Below, one piece after another: positions 22,286-34,143 of a DNA stretch of 64,000 nucleotides. Each line of letters starts with the position of its first letter. The stretch's first letter is position 1. Origin of the DNA: Lumbricus rubellus (Eukaryota > Annelida > Clitellata > Crassiclitellata > Lumbricidae). The translations under genes were made by a program, and so were the position numbers. The stretch spans positions 21,305,026 through 21,369,025 of the forward strand of contig OX243814.1 in assembly GCA_945859605.1 (NCBI GenBank), read 5' to 3'. The notes below the pieces were generated by a model. The model was not told where the DNA came from. It saw only the letters and a list, made by a program, of their open reading frames with translations, and ran no database searches.

Positions 22286-22325
22286 TCTCGGATGACTCAG
22301 GTTGTTGTCGGCAGAACTTCAAGAA

Positions 22326-22342
22326 CCCCACTTCTGGTACCA
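22326..22342 (-). other. Primer-binding-site candidate
   Basis: Minus strand TGGTACCAGAAGTGGGG begins one base inside the 5' LTR. It resembles the complement of an initiator-Met tRNA 3' end (TGGTAGCAGAG...), with mismatches, so the primer tRNA is uncertain. Confidence 0.45.
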
Positions 22343-22343
22343 G

Positions 22344-23175
22344 TGTGACGATAATCGGGATCTGCCGGTGTATGGTAAGGCACGCGTGTCGCTCCCCGGG
22401 AGCGTAAGTTCGGCCTTCGTGGTATTTCGAAGGACTTACACCACTTCTGCCGACGGCGATTCGAACCAGAGTCACAGAACGTCTTTTCCCCACGAGAAAT
22501 ACTGAAGACACAGAGTTCTTTTCGATAGTTTATTAACTCTTCACGATAGCAGCACGTAATTAAAGCACGCAACGACTGTCTAATTATCACTGCGGAACTG
22601 AACCCCAGACTGACCGACTAACTTCACAGCGACTCTCTCAGGCTGAACTACTGCGGACTTCTCAGGCTGACTGACTGACTGACCACAACTACATCTATTT
22701 CACTATCCGACTGACGTGGTCCCCACTACATCTATTCCAGCTCACTCTACGTCGGACCCGGACTATTGCACGCTCCCTCTATTTATAGCTTGTCCTAGCC
22801 GGGAGGCGGGGCCTAGGGAACAGAAGCCGGGAACAGAAGCCGGAGAACACAAGCCGGGGAACAGAAGCCGGGAACAGAAGCCGGGAGGCGGAGCCTAGGG
22901 AACAGAAGCCGAGGAACAGAAGCCGGGAGGCGGAGCCTAGGGAACAGAAGCCGAGGAACAGAAGCCGGGAGGCGGAGCCTAGGGAACAGAAGCCGGGGAA
23001 CAGAAGCCGGAGAACACAAGCCGGGGAACAGAAGCCGGGAGGCGGAGCCTAGGGAACAGAAGCCGGGGAACAGAAGCCGGGAGGCGGAGCCTAGGGAACA
23101 GAAGCCGAGAGCAGAACAAGGCCCTGGGGGAAATCCCGGGGGATGGCTCAGGGGGAAAATCCCAGGTTCGCTACA
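22344..23175 (-). repeat. 5' LTR (832 bp)
   Basis: Same length and boundaries as the 3' LTR, with no difference noticed by eye. It includes the U3 minisatellite at 22801-23108. Confidence 0.93.
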
Positions 23176-23543
23176 TCAATCTCTCAAAATAATCTGCACC
23201 AGATGTTTGACTTTCTTCCTACATCTTCTTCTTCTGCTGTTCTATACTCGACTCAGAGAATAATTCGTAAGAGGCTCTGTTCAGATAACAAAGACTCCTT
23301 CTTCTTCTCATTCATTTGACGCATGTTTACTGCGTACGTTTTGAATGTCGATGCTACAAGAGAAAAGGATTGCTTAGCTTTCAAAAGTATCTTAGAAAGA
23401 CTTAGATCATGATGTGTCTCGCATGAAAGCGAGATGTGGTTGTACGCATGTACAGGTTACAGTGCTACACACGTAGCCTACGCGTAAATAAGCAATATTA
23501 TGCCTAAGCTTATACAATAAGTACATACCTGCATATACATGTA
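23176..23543. other. Non-coding spacer
   Basis: AT-rich spacer between the LTR element and the long-TIR element; no feature recognised. Confidence 0.5.
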
Positions 23544-24328
23544 CACTGTGTCCGGGTAAAAAGTAGACCACACAAAAAAGTGTCATAACGCGGTCAAAAC
23601 ATTTAGGATTTGTCTTAAATTTTAAACACAGCAACAATGACCATATTTACACGAGATCCGAAAACCGATTAGCAATATTCGTGTGTTTGTCAAATTTATG
23701 AGCGTTTGCATTGGAGCACCGAGAAATTGAACTTTCCAACATAGAAAACCTGAAAAGAAGTGAAATTCAGCTATAATGGTGCCCCGAAATGTGTTCCTTG
23801 TTCTCGGACACACGACCGTGGGCGTAGTAGATTAATAACTATCCCGGGAGACAATCGGCTTCATATCCCGCAGCTGTGGCCATCCAGACTTTGATCCGGA
23901 GTATATATGTATGTACTGGAGGAGTGCGTTTTTCATTCACGCGTATTCATGACATCGATAACCGTAGGGCGTAGGGCGCGTCTGTTTGAAGATTGGCAGT
24001 TGTTTAACCAGGTGATCATCGACAGGACCATCAAACAGTAGCGTCTAAGTCCACGGTCGTGTGTCCGTGAACAAAGTGGACAATTTGAACACCATATTTA
24101 GCTGAATTTCACTTTGTTTCAGGTTTTCCATGTTGGAAAGTTCAATTTTTCGGTGCTCCAACGCAAACGCTCATAAATTTGACAAACTCACGTATATGTC
24201 TAATCGGTTTTAGGATCTCGTGTAGATGTGGTCGCTGTTGCTGTGTTTAAAATTTCAGACAAATCCTAAACGTTTTGACCGAGTTATAACACTTTTTTGT
24301 GTGGTCTACTTTTTACCCGGACACAGTG
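23544..24328. mobile_element. Long-TIR non-autonomous DNA transposon (785 bp)
   Basis: The left arm 23544-23822 and right arm 24052-24328 are inverted copies of about 278 bp. Both ends read CACTGTGTCCGGGTAAAAAGT outward, and both arms carry the phrases AAAATTTTAAACACAGC-like, TTGGAGCACCGA-like and GGACACACGACCGTGG. Directly repeated TGTA flanks it (23540-23543 and 24329-24332), a candidate 4-bp target duplication. The 230-bp middle has no ORF. The superfamily is not assigned. Confidence 0.8.
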
Positions 24329-24398
24329 TGTATAGAAGTATACACACACCATATAGCACATGTATACATGCAAGTACATGCAGACATACACTGTACAT

Positions 24399-24543
24399 GC
24401 ATACATACATACATACATACATACACACATACATACATACATACATACATACATACATACGCACGTACGTACGTACGTATGCACATATATATATATATGA
24501 TATTCAAACATACATACATACATACAAACACACATGCATACAT
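24399..24543. repeat. (CATA)n/(CGTA)n microsatellite, left part
   Basis: Tetranucleotide array with a (CGTA)n segment at 24461-24480. It continues at 26777 on the other side of the inserted hAT-like element. Confidence 0.92.
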
Positions 24544-25362
24544 TAGGGTGGTTGCATCTCCAATAGAAAAATTTCAACTTAAGATGTCATATTTCTCCAA
24601 CCCGCCATTCCGTGCCACTTGGTCTAAAACCTATGTAGCCCAAAAATTAGCAGAATTTAAAAATATTTAGGACTTGCACAACGTCGTTGAAGTTTAGGAT
24701 TTTACAAATAATTGTCGTAATTTCGAGTACAAGTATTATTTACTTTAAAAATTTAAAATTATGGTTTCTGACAGAAATATTTAATGATTTTTACTTAGGC
24801 ACAGCTGAAAGGTATATTCTACAACGTTTTTGTCATCAGGGTTTGCTAATTACCTATTTTTATGAGCATTTTAGCGGTAATTGACAAGTGAGGGAATTCC
24901 TGCGAAAACTGATCTATTCTGTCCAATGTTGTGATCTTTTATTAGTTACCAGGTACATTCCAAGTCATCAATGCACTACCGAACACAATACACATAGTCT
25001 TACACACATTAGGCCTATTATTATGTCTTAGGCTGTATAATATCTCATAATTATATTCAACAATTTATTGTGTATGATATTATAACCTTACAGTGTTATG
25101 ATGCAAAGGTTCCAGGTAATTGCTTGTGTTCCAAACAACCTGTTCAACTTCCTGTTCAACCTGTTGCATCAGCTTACAGACATGTTTTTATCTTCACCAT
25201 TTGAACATGATGTGCTTGTTTATTGGTGAACTTGTTTCCAACAACGCCATGCATAATATTATTACTAACATAAACAGCATTAAAGAGACATTATTTAAAT
25301 GTCTGCATCTAATATTGAGAAGGCGATGCCGATTACAGTAGCGTTAGCGGTGATATCGCAAG

Positions 25363-25626
25363 CTAGGGGACAGAGGAGAGCCTAAAAGGTTCCAAGCCCC
25401 CGTCACGAGACGTTCTCACAGAGAACTTTTCAAAGTACAGTTCCATCATCATAAGCGTGAAAAACTTGGCATCAGGGACAGTATCACCCAGACTACTAAG
25501 TAGCTTCTTCTCATTTTGGTCAAAGCCAAACCTTTGACAAAGTTCCAACTCAGGAGACTGAGCATATTTGGAAGCTGCAGACCGGCAAGGCTTAAGAAAA
25601 AATAAAGAAGCCAACATCGGCTGCAA
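25363..25626 (-). pseudogene. ORF fragment inside the hAT-like element, unidentified
   Basis: Open frame of 87 codons on the minus strand, with a plausible mixed hydrophobic/charged composition (for example ELCQRFGFDQNEKKLLSS). No family recognised. It may be a captured or decayed gene piece. Confidence 0.25.
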
Positions 25627-25959
25627 ACCCCTCCATAACAGTAACCTACCTAATTGGATGACGAGAGCAATTTACTGCATGAAGATGTTGTTATTTCAAG
25701 ATGAGTAGTCATTGAGTACCCTCTAGGCTACAGCAACGATTGTAGTCATAGAGTCGAACATCATATGGCGAACATGCGTGAGAGCATCCGAAAACAATTA
25801 TTATTAGTCTGTTTGGGACATGCATCTACATGTACATTGTACATGGCCGCTATTGGTTTCAAAGCCCATGAGCAACCACTGATCCTAGGAACGACCTAAC
25901 AGGCCTTCTGCTGTGTTACCTATCTTTATATACACAGAAGGTCAATTGCTGATGCCGCT

Positions 25960-26289
25960 GTGACATCCTTTGGTCGAAATCTCTTATATTTATCCAAGCT
26001 GTTGGCAGGCTTGGGTTTCTTTCACAATTACGTGTCATTGGAAGAGAAGAAGTTGATCATAGCAGTTCTAATGGACAAAGAAGGTTATGAGATCCCCCAA
26101 ACATATAGGCTACAACAACTCTTCTCAAAACCATTCGCAGAAAAGACTAGGCCGACATCATTAAATGAAATTTTTGTGATAAATGCAACTCGTTGCCTGT
26201 TCTGCATCTCGAAACTACTAGATGCACTTCTGGAACACGATCCAATTGGTCGGATAAATCATGAAGACTGCATGAAGAGCTCGACATAA
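25960..26289 (+). CDS. ORF inside the hAT-like element, unidentified
   Basis: 110-codon frame ending TAA, predicted mostly helical (GRNLLYLSKLLAGLGFFHNY, KKLIIAVLMDKEGYEIPQTY). It has no zinc-finger or hAT dimerisation motif that I can recognise. It could be part of the element's own protein or a captured exon. The codon use looks protein-like. Confidence 0.35.
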   Translation: MTSFGRNLLYLSKLLAGLGFFHNYVSLEEKKLIIAVLMDKEGYEIPQTYRLQQLFSKPFAEKTRPTSLNEIFVINATRCLFCISKLLDALLEHDPIGRINHEDCMKSST

Positions 26290-26776
26290 AGGTTATCAGT
26301 GATCTAGTTGAGCTTGGTGTCACACTTATTCAGCATTGCAATGCCTCAAGTACAAGGAATGAGCAACAAAAACAATTTCCATCAGAAGTTGTAGAAAAGA
26401 ATCGCAACTCGTTCTGGGCACGAACAAAGAAGAGTGCCGTAAAGCCTTCAAGGTCACATTGATATTGATTACGTACCTCAGCAGCAATAATAATAATTGC
26501 AATCTTAATCACCAAACAGTGTAATCATTGGTAATCAAGCATACAATAATATCGCTGCATTGCATTGAATTCTGATATGAAGATGCATGGTTTATTTGCT
26601 TACAATTCAAGTTTTTCGCTTCCTTTATACATGGTAAAACTTCGATGGTGTTGTGCAAGTCCTAAATATTAATATTTTCGTATACAAATTTTTGTGTATT
26701 GTTTCTGGAGGGAATGGCACCAAATTTTAACTTGGAGAACAGTGGATTCCAACTGTCATTTCTAACGACCACCCTA

Positions 26777-26938
26777 GCATACATACATACATACATACAT
26801 ACATACATACATACATACATACATACATACATACATACATACATACATACATACATGCATACATACATACATACATACATACATACATACATACATACAT
26901 ACGTACATACGTACGTACGTACGTACGTACGTACGTAC
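26777..26938. repeat. (CATA)n/(CGTA)n microsatellite, right part
   Basis: Tetranucleotide array, CATA then CGTA, split from 24399-24543 by the transposon. Confidence 0.95.
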
Positions 26939-27249
26939 TGTAAAGACCCGGCCTTCGAGCTGTCTTACTTAGCGACCCAGCACGCGGGTAACTAAGCGCT
27001 GAAAGTTAGCGGGGACGTACGGATTCGCGTAGCGACCGATACGTAGAACGCACGATTATATTCAGTACTTTCTTTTCGTTTTCCGGTTCGAGTTTTAGGC
27101 TGACATTTTTCGTCACATGGCGACTTGTTTTAGAATTAAGGCTATTCCGAGTGGTTATTGTTTGTCTTTAATAATATCTACACGTCGCGAGTGACGGGGA
27201 TAAGTTGCGTGTTTGTTGACATCTGTTGTGGTGAAGTTTCAAGCCAAAA
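26939..27249 (+). other. GC-richer leader, possible LTR or 5' UTR remnant
   Basis: Starts TGTAAAGACCCGG right at the end of the CGTA array. Its base composition is unlike that of the flanks, and it leads into the ORF at 27250 with a good start context (GCCAAAAATGGCA). No second copy lies in this window, so LTR identity is a guess. Confidence 0.35.
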
Positions 27250-27723
27250 ATGGCAACAAACAACTTAAGTCCCTCCCACGACACAATGTACAGTTATGAC
27301 CCTTCGTATGGTAACGGTAATGATTACGCCCATGAGACGGAAGAGGGAACAGCGACGCACGGTGAGATAGACCACTGGAATATGTTAGCCTCAGAGGAAA
27401 TGGCCCGATCGGAAGAGCAATTAGGATTAATACGGTTGGCGAACGCCGCCCTCGGGTCAGCCTATAACGAACCGGATGAAAGCAGAGAGCGTGCGAGCCC
27501 AGCCCGACCCCTATCGGCGGGCGCTTCCAGACCGGAAGCCGTCAACATAATGTCCCCCAAACCACTCGCGCGGCATCCTGGCACGACACCGGCGAACACT
27601 TCAACGTCCGCTCTCTTTCAAAATAACCGCCCGCGTACCAGTGTACTCTTCCCACAATACACTCCCTCACTGGTGGATCGTGGAAGCAGAAACTTACAGT
27701 ACGTACGCAGTTCTAATAGTTGA
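27250..27723 (+). CDS. Unidentified 157-residue ORF, possible retroelement Gag N-terminus
   Basis: Starts at a true ATG in strong context and ends TGA at 27723. It has an acidic N-terminal third with a WNMLASEEMARSEEQLGLIR helix-like block, then a Pro/Ser/Arg-rich, disordered-looking C-terminus. There are no repeats, and codon use is balanced and GC-rich against an AT-rich background, which supports real coding. There is no homology I can recognise and no downstream pol. It is either a single-exon gene or a remnant of a mobile element. Confidence 0.45.
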   Translation: MATNNLSPSHDTMYSYDPSYGNGNDYAHETEEGTATHGEIDHWNMLASEEMARSEEQLGLIRLANAALGSAYNEPDESRERASPARPLSAGASRPEAVNIMSPKPLARHPGTTPANTSTSALFQNNRPRTSVLFPQYTPSLVDRGSRNLQYVRSSNS

Positions 27724-29481
27724 AACAACAGTCCACTGGATATAAATTATAGAGACTTCATTCGCTTATTTAATCACCCTCTGGAAACCATGCATTTTAA
27801 ATGTGCCAACTCTGGTATTTAATTTTGGTCAACTTTTTATCGGCCACTATAGTTTTCTGATATTCTAATCTTTGCTAGTAGCCTATGATACGTCAGCATT
27901 TACTAGATGTCTTGATAGGTGTTTACATATGAAACAGTTCATCACGTTTTCGATACTTGTATGACAGAATCAGAAGTCTACTTTGTTCTTATTATAATCG
28001 CTTATAGTTTCGTTCTGTTACTTTTGTCAATTCTTTCAAGTCATGTAACCAATTTCTCGCCCTTTGCGAATCCGTTTCAACGACATCAAATTAAGGCCTA
28101 CTAAATTGTCAACAATTTGAGTTAGGTTTAGGTGTCTAATCTCTAAATATTTGCATAACCAAAAACTTTAATGAATGGCTTTGAATAATTTGCTATTTTT
28201 TGATGGCAAACTTCAGATAATTATGTCTGAAGCACTACTTTACGGTTAATGGTAGACAGTGCATAAGGTCAGTCACGAGCGCTGCTGCGACGTTTCAAAA
28301 CGGTTGTCCATGCAGAGATCGCGATGTCATGCAGTGGAGTTGCCAGAGTTCATCAGTTGCCAGAAACAGTGCTCAGAGGAAGGAAGCTGAGCGGCTGCAG
28401 CGAAGGCGGATGTGTCGCTGATGACGAGAATTCTTTGAAGGGGGAAGAGGATGGGATGGACAATGTGGTAGGAATTATAGAATCTGAGATTAAACCTTCA
28501 TTCAAAGTGAAAAACTGTGAGTCGATGAGTAGATTAAGAGCTGCATGATGGGCAGATGACGGTTAGTGAGGAGCGGGAAGGAGGGTGGAGGAGGAACTGA
28601 GGATGTACGGTATTCAGGAAGAAGTTTGTTCCAGATTTGAAGTTGCAGTGTTGGATATGGAGCAATTGGATAAATTTAAATGAGTATAGTGACTGTTGAA
28701 CGAGAAAGAGAGAGCTAGAAAGAAGTAGAATCGTGAGATGGTGTGTTCGGTGGGGGGCGCCTCGGTGATGCAGAATAATAATAATTATGTCAGAGGTTCT
28801 GCGGTTGGGAGTAATAGTGTGTTGCAGGTAAACGATAGAATGCGCTCAGAGGTTTTCAGCCAGTGGAGCGATTTATTTTAACTGATGGGTGAACTCAAGA
28901 GGCAATGAGATTCTGTCTAAAGTGGATGTCACGTGGGTTAGGACTGGCTGCTAGATATGAGTTATGGCTGGCTGTTAGATAATTACATGTATATGCATCT
29001 AGTTTAAATTCATAGTCTGGGTAAATCCCTCGTTATGCCTGAGGTCTATAGCACCATTGACGCTTAGCGGCCAAAAAAGAATCATAGAACTGCAAGTTGT
29101 CAAGGCCTCTATATCTGTCACAATTTTGGAAATGACCGTATCATTTGGTAACAAACTAATTTAAGATTAGCATTGCATGCTCACTGGGAAGAAACTGTGT
29201 CTATAATTAAACAGAAATCATAATAAATTATATTTTGATTACTTACATTCAATGAATCTGGCCACATGCTGGCTTAATCTGTTCTATCTCGAAGTGTAAG
29301 TAGACTGCAACTAACTTGTTTTAGGACATCGTCAATCTAATCTAATCTAATCCATTAGCTTCTGTATATCGCCATCATCATAGTGCTCAAGAGAGTCGCT
29401 TCAAGCGAGATCACCTTAAACAAAATAATTAGAATCCATTGAAGAAGTCAAACCTTATAAAATCCATGTCACCTACGACTC

Positions 29482-29485
<4 letters not shown>
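27724..29485. other. Non-coding spacer, no supported gene
   Basis: AT-rich to mixed sequence. An open stretch at 28324-28548 (+) has no family, and the region around 28550-28930 looks like a decayed repeat. Nothing firm. Confidence 0.45.

Positions 29486-29572
<87 letters not shown>
29486..29572. repeat. (GA)n microsatellite
   Basis: About 43 GA dinucleotides. Confidence 0.98.
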
Positions 29573-29577
<5 letters not shown>

Positions 29578-29745
29578 TCTATAGATATACATGTAAGTCT
29601 ACATTGAAATTGAATATGCAAATGTTGAATGAGGTGAGTCTTACTTTTAGCCTTGAACGACGAATTGAATTGAGCAACGAATTACACAGCAGCAACTGCT
29701 GTGGACCAGTGACCCAGAAAGAAGCCAGACTGCCGCTTATATACA

Positions 29746-29806
29746 TGTATGCAATGTAAGCAATGTAAGCAATGTAATCAATGTAAGCAATGTAAGCAAT
29801 GTAAGC
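29746..29806. repeat. 9-bp repeat GCAATGTAA, 6-7 units
   Basis: Short tandem array of GCAATGTAA with one TCAATGTAA variant. Confidence 0.9.
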
Positions 29807-29810
29807 ACAT

Positions 29811-30750
29811 GGTTTGTATATGCGGGAAGGATGATGCATGAGAGTAACCGCCTTCAATGACTGACTGCAACAATTTCTATTTGCATCAGAGGAACAGCAT
29901 GGAACATATTATACTATATAGCGATGAAGAATCGATCGGCTTAGATGGACTGTGAGGCAGATTTTGTATTGGATTCTCTACTCATCTGGCAGCCAATGAA
30001 ATGAAATGAATGCCATTCGGGTTAAATGTGCTGAATATGTCAAATTGTCAATAACACAAAATGCATTCGAATATAATTTCCGGATATGACTTTCATGAAG
30101 AAAGCACAACTGTTTTAAAATAAGAAGATATTGAAACAGACGCTTACCTCCTTCGCCTTCTCATCTGAAATTTCGTTGAACTTCGGTTGTCCTATGGTCC
30201 ATATTGATAATGTACCGCTACTATTACTATGTCTACTTCTTCTTCTTCGTCTTATTATTATGAGCAGCTCAATGAGATCGTACGGCAAACATTGTCAGCG
30301 TATGTGTTTAGAATATGAAAGAAATCACTCAAGCCAATCTTTGGCCACTCACTCTTTCGTCGTCTGAATAAGAGAACTGCTGCAGTCTAACGGTTTAGCT
30401 GCACAAACATTTTCAGCTGAATAATGATCACACTGCAGGACGTTGTAAAATGTAAATGAACGAACGTACGGACATGTACGTACAGAGTCACCCGCAGTTG
30501 ACCTGCAAGCAATCGCCAATCGCCAGGAGCGAACGACTAATCTAATCCGATGGCCTTTTATAGCGCCACTTTTTTAAAGCGCAGGACGTAATTAGCCTAT
30601 GGTAGCTGCCAGATAATTATAGGAATCCGACGGAGCAGACTGCCTAAAAAATCAGATTAGTCATCGTAATAATAGTCTACTGCTATAATTATCATTAATA
30701 GTAGTAATTAGTAACTTCTGTTGCGTCGGTGTCTAGTGCATAAAGGTATA
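29811..30750. other. Non-coding spacer
   Basis: No gene supported. A TATAGCGCC tail-like word near 30557 resembles LINE 3' ends but stands alone. Confidence 0.45.
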
Positions 30751-30916
<166 letters not shown>

Positions 30917-32100
30917 GTAGAGTGCTATAAAAATGAATCGTCAATCAGTTGAGAAGACGACCGACCAATCCACTAAGACAGATCTGAGGACAGACAACAA
31001 ACAATAATGGAAAACGGTTGTGACTTAAATCGATAAGAATTATTCAATAAGATAAGCGACTTTTAACTGAAAAAACACATGTATCAAAGAGAGAACAGTT
31101 CAGATATCAAGGCATGCACAGCAACTAACATTGTTCTCTCGTCACGAATGTTAAAAAAAATAAAATTTTGAAAAAATCGAGTCTGAATCTATAGCTATAG
31201 TGTGAGGAAAGAAGTTTAAATGAGTAAGTCTTAGATTTAAACCTGAACGACATCAACTATAGCAACAAGAACAAACACAACAAGGCATTGAATTTTAAAG
31301 GCTTAGAAGCAGCCACCGATAATTATCATGTCCCATGCAAGAGTCATGAAAAGACTCATGCATGGTGCTGTTCTTGTGCTGGACACAGCAGGAGTGAATG
31401 TATAATGTATCGAGTACATGAATGTCTTGCTATAATGAGAAGAAAGCACCGGAAATAGATCTACAGACACTTTTAGTCATAAGCTGCTCTTAAATGTTGT
31501 ACTTCGTGAACCATAGGACGGATTTTAAATTGCATTATTTACTCAAGGCACACAGCCAATGCAACGTATATAGGCCTATATATATATATGAATGTGACAT
31601 GCTGTGCATGCTCTTAACTTAGGGTTTATTATAGCTCTGACCATTTGCAGTTGAAGGCTTGAAGCTAAGATAATAAAACAGTTTGGTGATATATATTATA
31701 TATATATATAATATTTATATATAATATATATTTATAGGTCTATACGGGTGTGAAATTGAAAGGATTTGCATCTGGAGGGTGGTTACAACAAGAGAGAGGC
31801 TATTGGAAGGTTTTCTGCCAAAGTTGTGCAAGTCTGTATAAAAACAACGGTTAACAGTTGAAGATAGGGCTGATAGGCCTACTTATAGGTCGGTCAAAGT
31901 TTAGGATTACTTGTTTACTTGAGCCAAGAAGATTAAGGAAGAGATTCGGTGCAAGAAGAAGAAGAACCGCGAAGTCTGTCATTTTCCACCCATGATGACA
32001 ACAAAGCATCACTGAAAACTTGAAAAGAGAAAAGAAGTTTGAGAGAAGGATAAACGGAAGAACTTAAACACTATATATAATAATAGTATAGGCCTATTAC
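30917..32100. other. Non-coding spacer
   Basis: AT-rich; short TA tracts at 31578 and 31690-31735; no gene supported. Confidence 0.5.
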
Positions 32101-32652
<552 letters not shown>

Positions 32653-32752
32653 AGGCCTATACATGTGAAACCCAATTCTTCTCCAGTTTGACCAGATCAT
32701 ACGCACGGGTCTTTTGAACATCCTTAATAATATTTATTATGGCTGATAGCAA

Positions 32753-32905
32753 TTGGATTCAAACCACTCTTCATGTCAGGAATGCAGGTCTTGGCATCCG
32801 TCGTGTGTCCTCGCTGGCATCAATATTCAATAGCCTTCTTTGGCTTCGCAGCCGCAGACACCGCATTGTTGCAAGCATCCACGTTGTCCAATTGTGACGT
32901 GCATG
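32753..32905 (+). mobile_element. LINE reverse-transcriptase C-terminal fragment (decayed)
   Basis: The forward frame reads WIQTTLHVRNAGLGIRRVSS and, after a one-base slip, FFGFAAADTALLQASTLSN. This matches the G[LI]GIRxxxxLAxxAFLASAA pattern near the end of LINE-encoded polyproteins as I remember it. It is frameshifted and stopped, and only about 150 bp remain. Confidence 0.4.
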
Positions 32906-34061
32906 CCCCAGGATTTCTTTCTTGTAATTGCCTAAGAACAATGGCTCATTGAATCTTGTATTGTATCTACCACAATTTCTACTTCTATTATTTACACAAG
33001 CTGTCAACAGTCAGCATTCAGCGTAATAGTTCCATATATATATAAAGGCCTAATAGGCCTATAATATATATTTAAACTGCTTTTTAAAGACATACAAGCG
33101 TTTTGTCTCCGGTATGGGTGGTGGAAGACTGTTTCATGTACGTGGACGTTGACTATATTATAGCGTCCCGAAAGGACCGATCAATTATTATTGTTCTGGA
33201 TTTTGTTGCGGAATGGATAAATACATCCGCGGACTTTGATGATCACTGCAGCCGTGACCTGTTATAATATATTATATAATATATCCTATCTTCGTTTAAT
33301 AAAATCTAGTGACAAACCGCGATCAGTGACAATAAAGATGAACAAATGAACATAAAAAATGAGAGTGAGTCATGATAAGTTATCGCCCATAAAGTAACCT
33401 AAGTAGCCTATAGGCCTAATTATAGTTAGCGTCATCTTTATCGGGGATTGCGAAATAGTGCAGCACTGTGCGACCTGTATGGAACGCACATCTTAAAAGA
33501 CAGTGAGCAATGGGAGGAAAGAAACTTCACAGAACATGTGAATGACTGGCAGTGTCTTATTTAAAAAAAGAATGTTTCGGCTCTTCGTGCACTTTCCTGA
33601 CGTCGGTGTCGCCAGTGTATGCACGCACAATCGCACATATAGGCCTAATCTTGCACGAAACATAGATGCGCATTATAGGCCTACAAATAGACTTTATGCA
33701 AGCGTGTGTGACTGTGTATACTGTATAGCCTATTGTGCATTTATTTGACCATAAAGATGTGAGAACTTTTTCTTGTCATCTGAAAACGGATGAATTGAAA
33801 CTCACAATGAATAACTTTAGCGAACTTTAGTGAATTTCAAAGAAAGTTAAGCTTATAATAGAAACAGGTGAAAAAGAACTGATCTCATTTGGTAGACTTC
33901 ATTCGTCTACGCTCTGCTTGTTAGACTGAGCCCCGCACACGCTGTCGTGCTCTTGATATCTTAGGTTAGAGTTAGACTAATAACAGTGACATGAATGAAT
34001 AGCTGTGCGGTATACAGAGCGTTACATGCTTAATATACAGTATATATAATTATATGCAGAA
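32906..34061. other. Non-coding spacer rich in TAGGCCTA words
   Basis: No gene supported. The palindrome TAGGCCTA occurs at about 33046, 33411, 33638 and 33675. Confidence 0.5.
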
Positions 34062-34143
34062 TGCGTCACATGTGTGTGCTCCTCAATGACGTCACATGTG
34101 TGTCCTCCTCAGTGACGTCACATGTGTGTGCTCCTCAGTGACT
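34062..34143. promoter_or_regulatory. Three 26-bp repeats with CRE and E-box motifs
   Basis: The 26-bp unit GACGTCACATGTGTGTGCTC plus CTCAGT occurs about three times. Two units hold a perfect CRE palindrome TGACGTCA (34087-34094, 34113-34120), each overlapped by CACATGTG. The motifs are seen; regulatory use is inference. Confidence 0.45.

Larger units (their letters stand above)
18661..23175 (-). mobile_element. LTR retrotransposon, Ty3/Gypsy-like, gag-protease only
   Basis: Two 832-bp LTRs (TGTAGC...GTCACA on the minus strand) bound a 2851-bp interior. A purine-rich tract GGTGGGGGGAGGA abuts the 3' LTR and a primer-binding-site candidate abuts the 5' LTR. One 812-codon ORF encodes Gag, a zinc knuckle and an aspartic protease. 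It ends soon after the linker that normally leads into reverse transcriptase. No RT, RNase H or integrase is present, so it would depend on a helper element. The two LTRs look identical by eye, which suggests a recent insertion. The 4-6 bp flanks (GTAA before, TCAA after) do not match, so no target-site duplication is visible. Confidence 0.93.
24544..26776. mobile_element. hAT-like DNA transposon (2.23 kb)
   Basis: Both ends start TAGGGTGGT. Inside them both sub-termini carry AATATTTAGGACTTGCACAAC near 24670 and, inverted, near 26660. The 8-bp direct repeat GCATACAT flanks the element (24536-24543 and 26777-26784), which is the hAT target-duplication length. The duplication lies within a CATA array, which weakens it, but the G-containing octamer is exact. 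No complete transposase is visible, so it is probably non-autonomous or degraded. Confidence 0.72.

Noticed and set aside
29439..29759. ORF with an RERERE run
   Set aside because: It is the GA microsatellite with unrelated flanks.
30131..30367. Membrane-protein-like ORF and a tiny minus-strand exon (ATG...GGAG|GTAAGC)
   Set aside because: The Leu run comes from a CTT/TTA repeat, and the 17-base exon has only chance-level splice signals.
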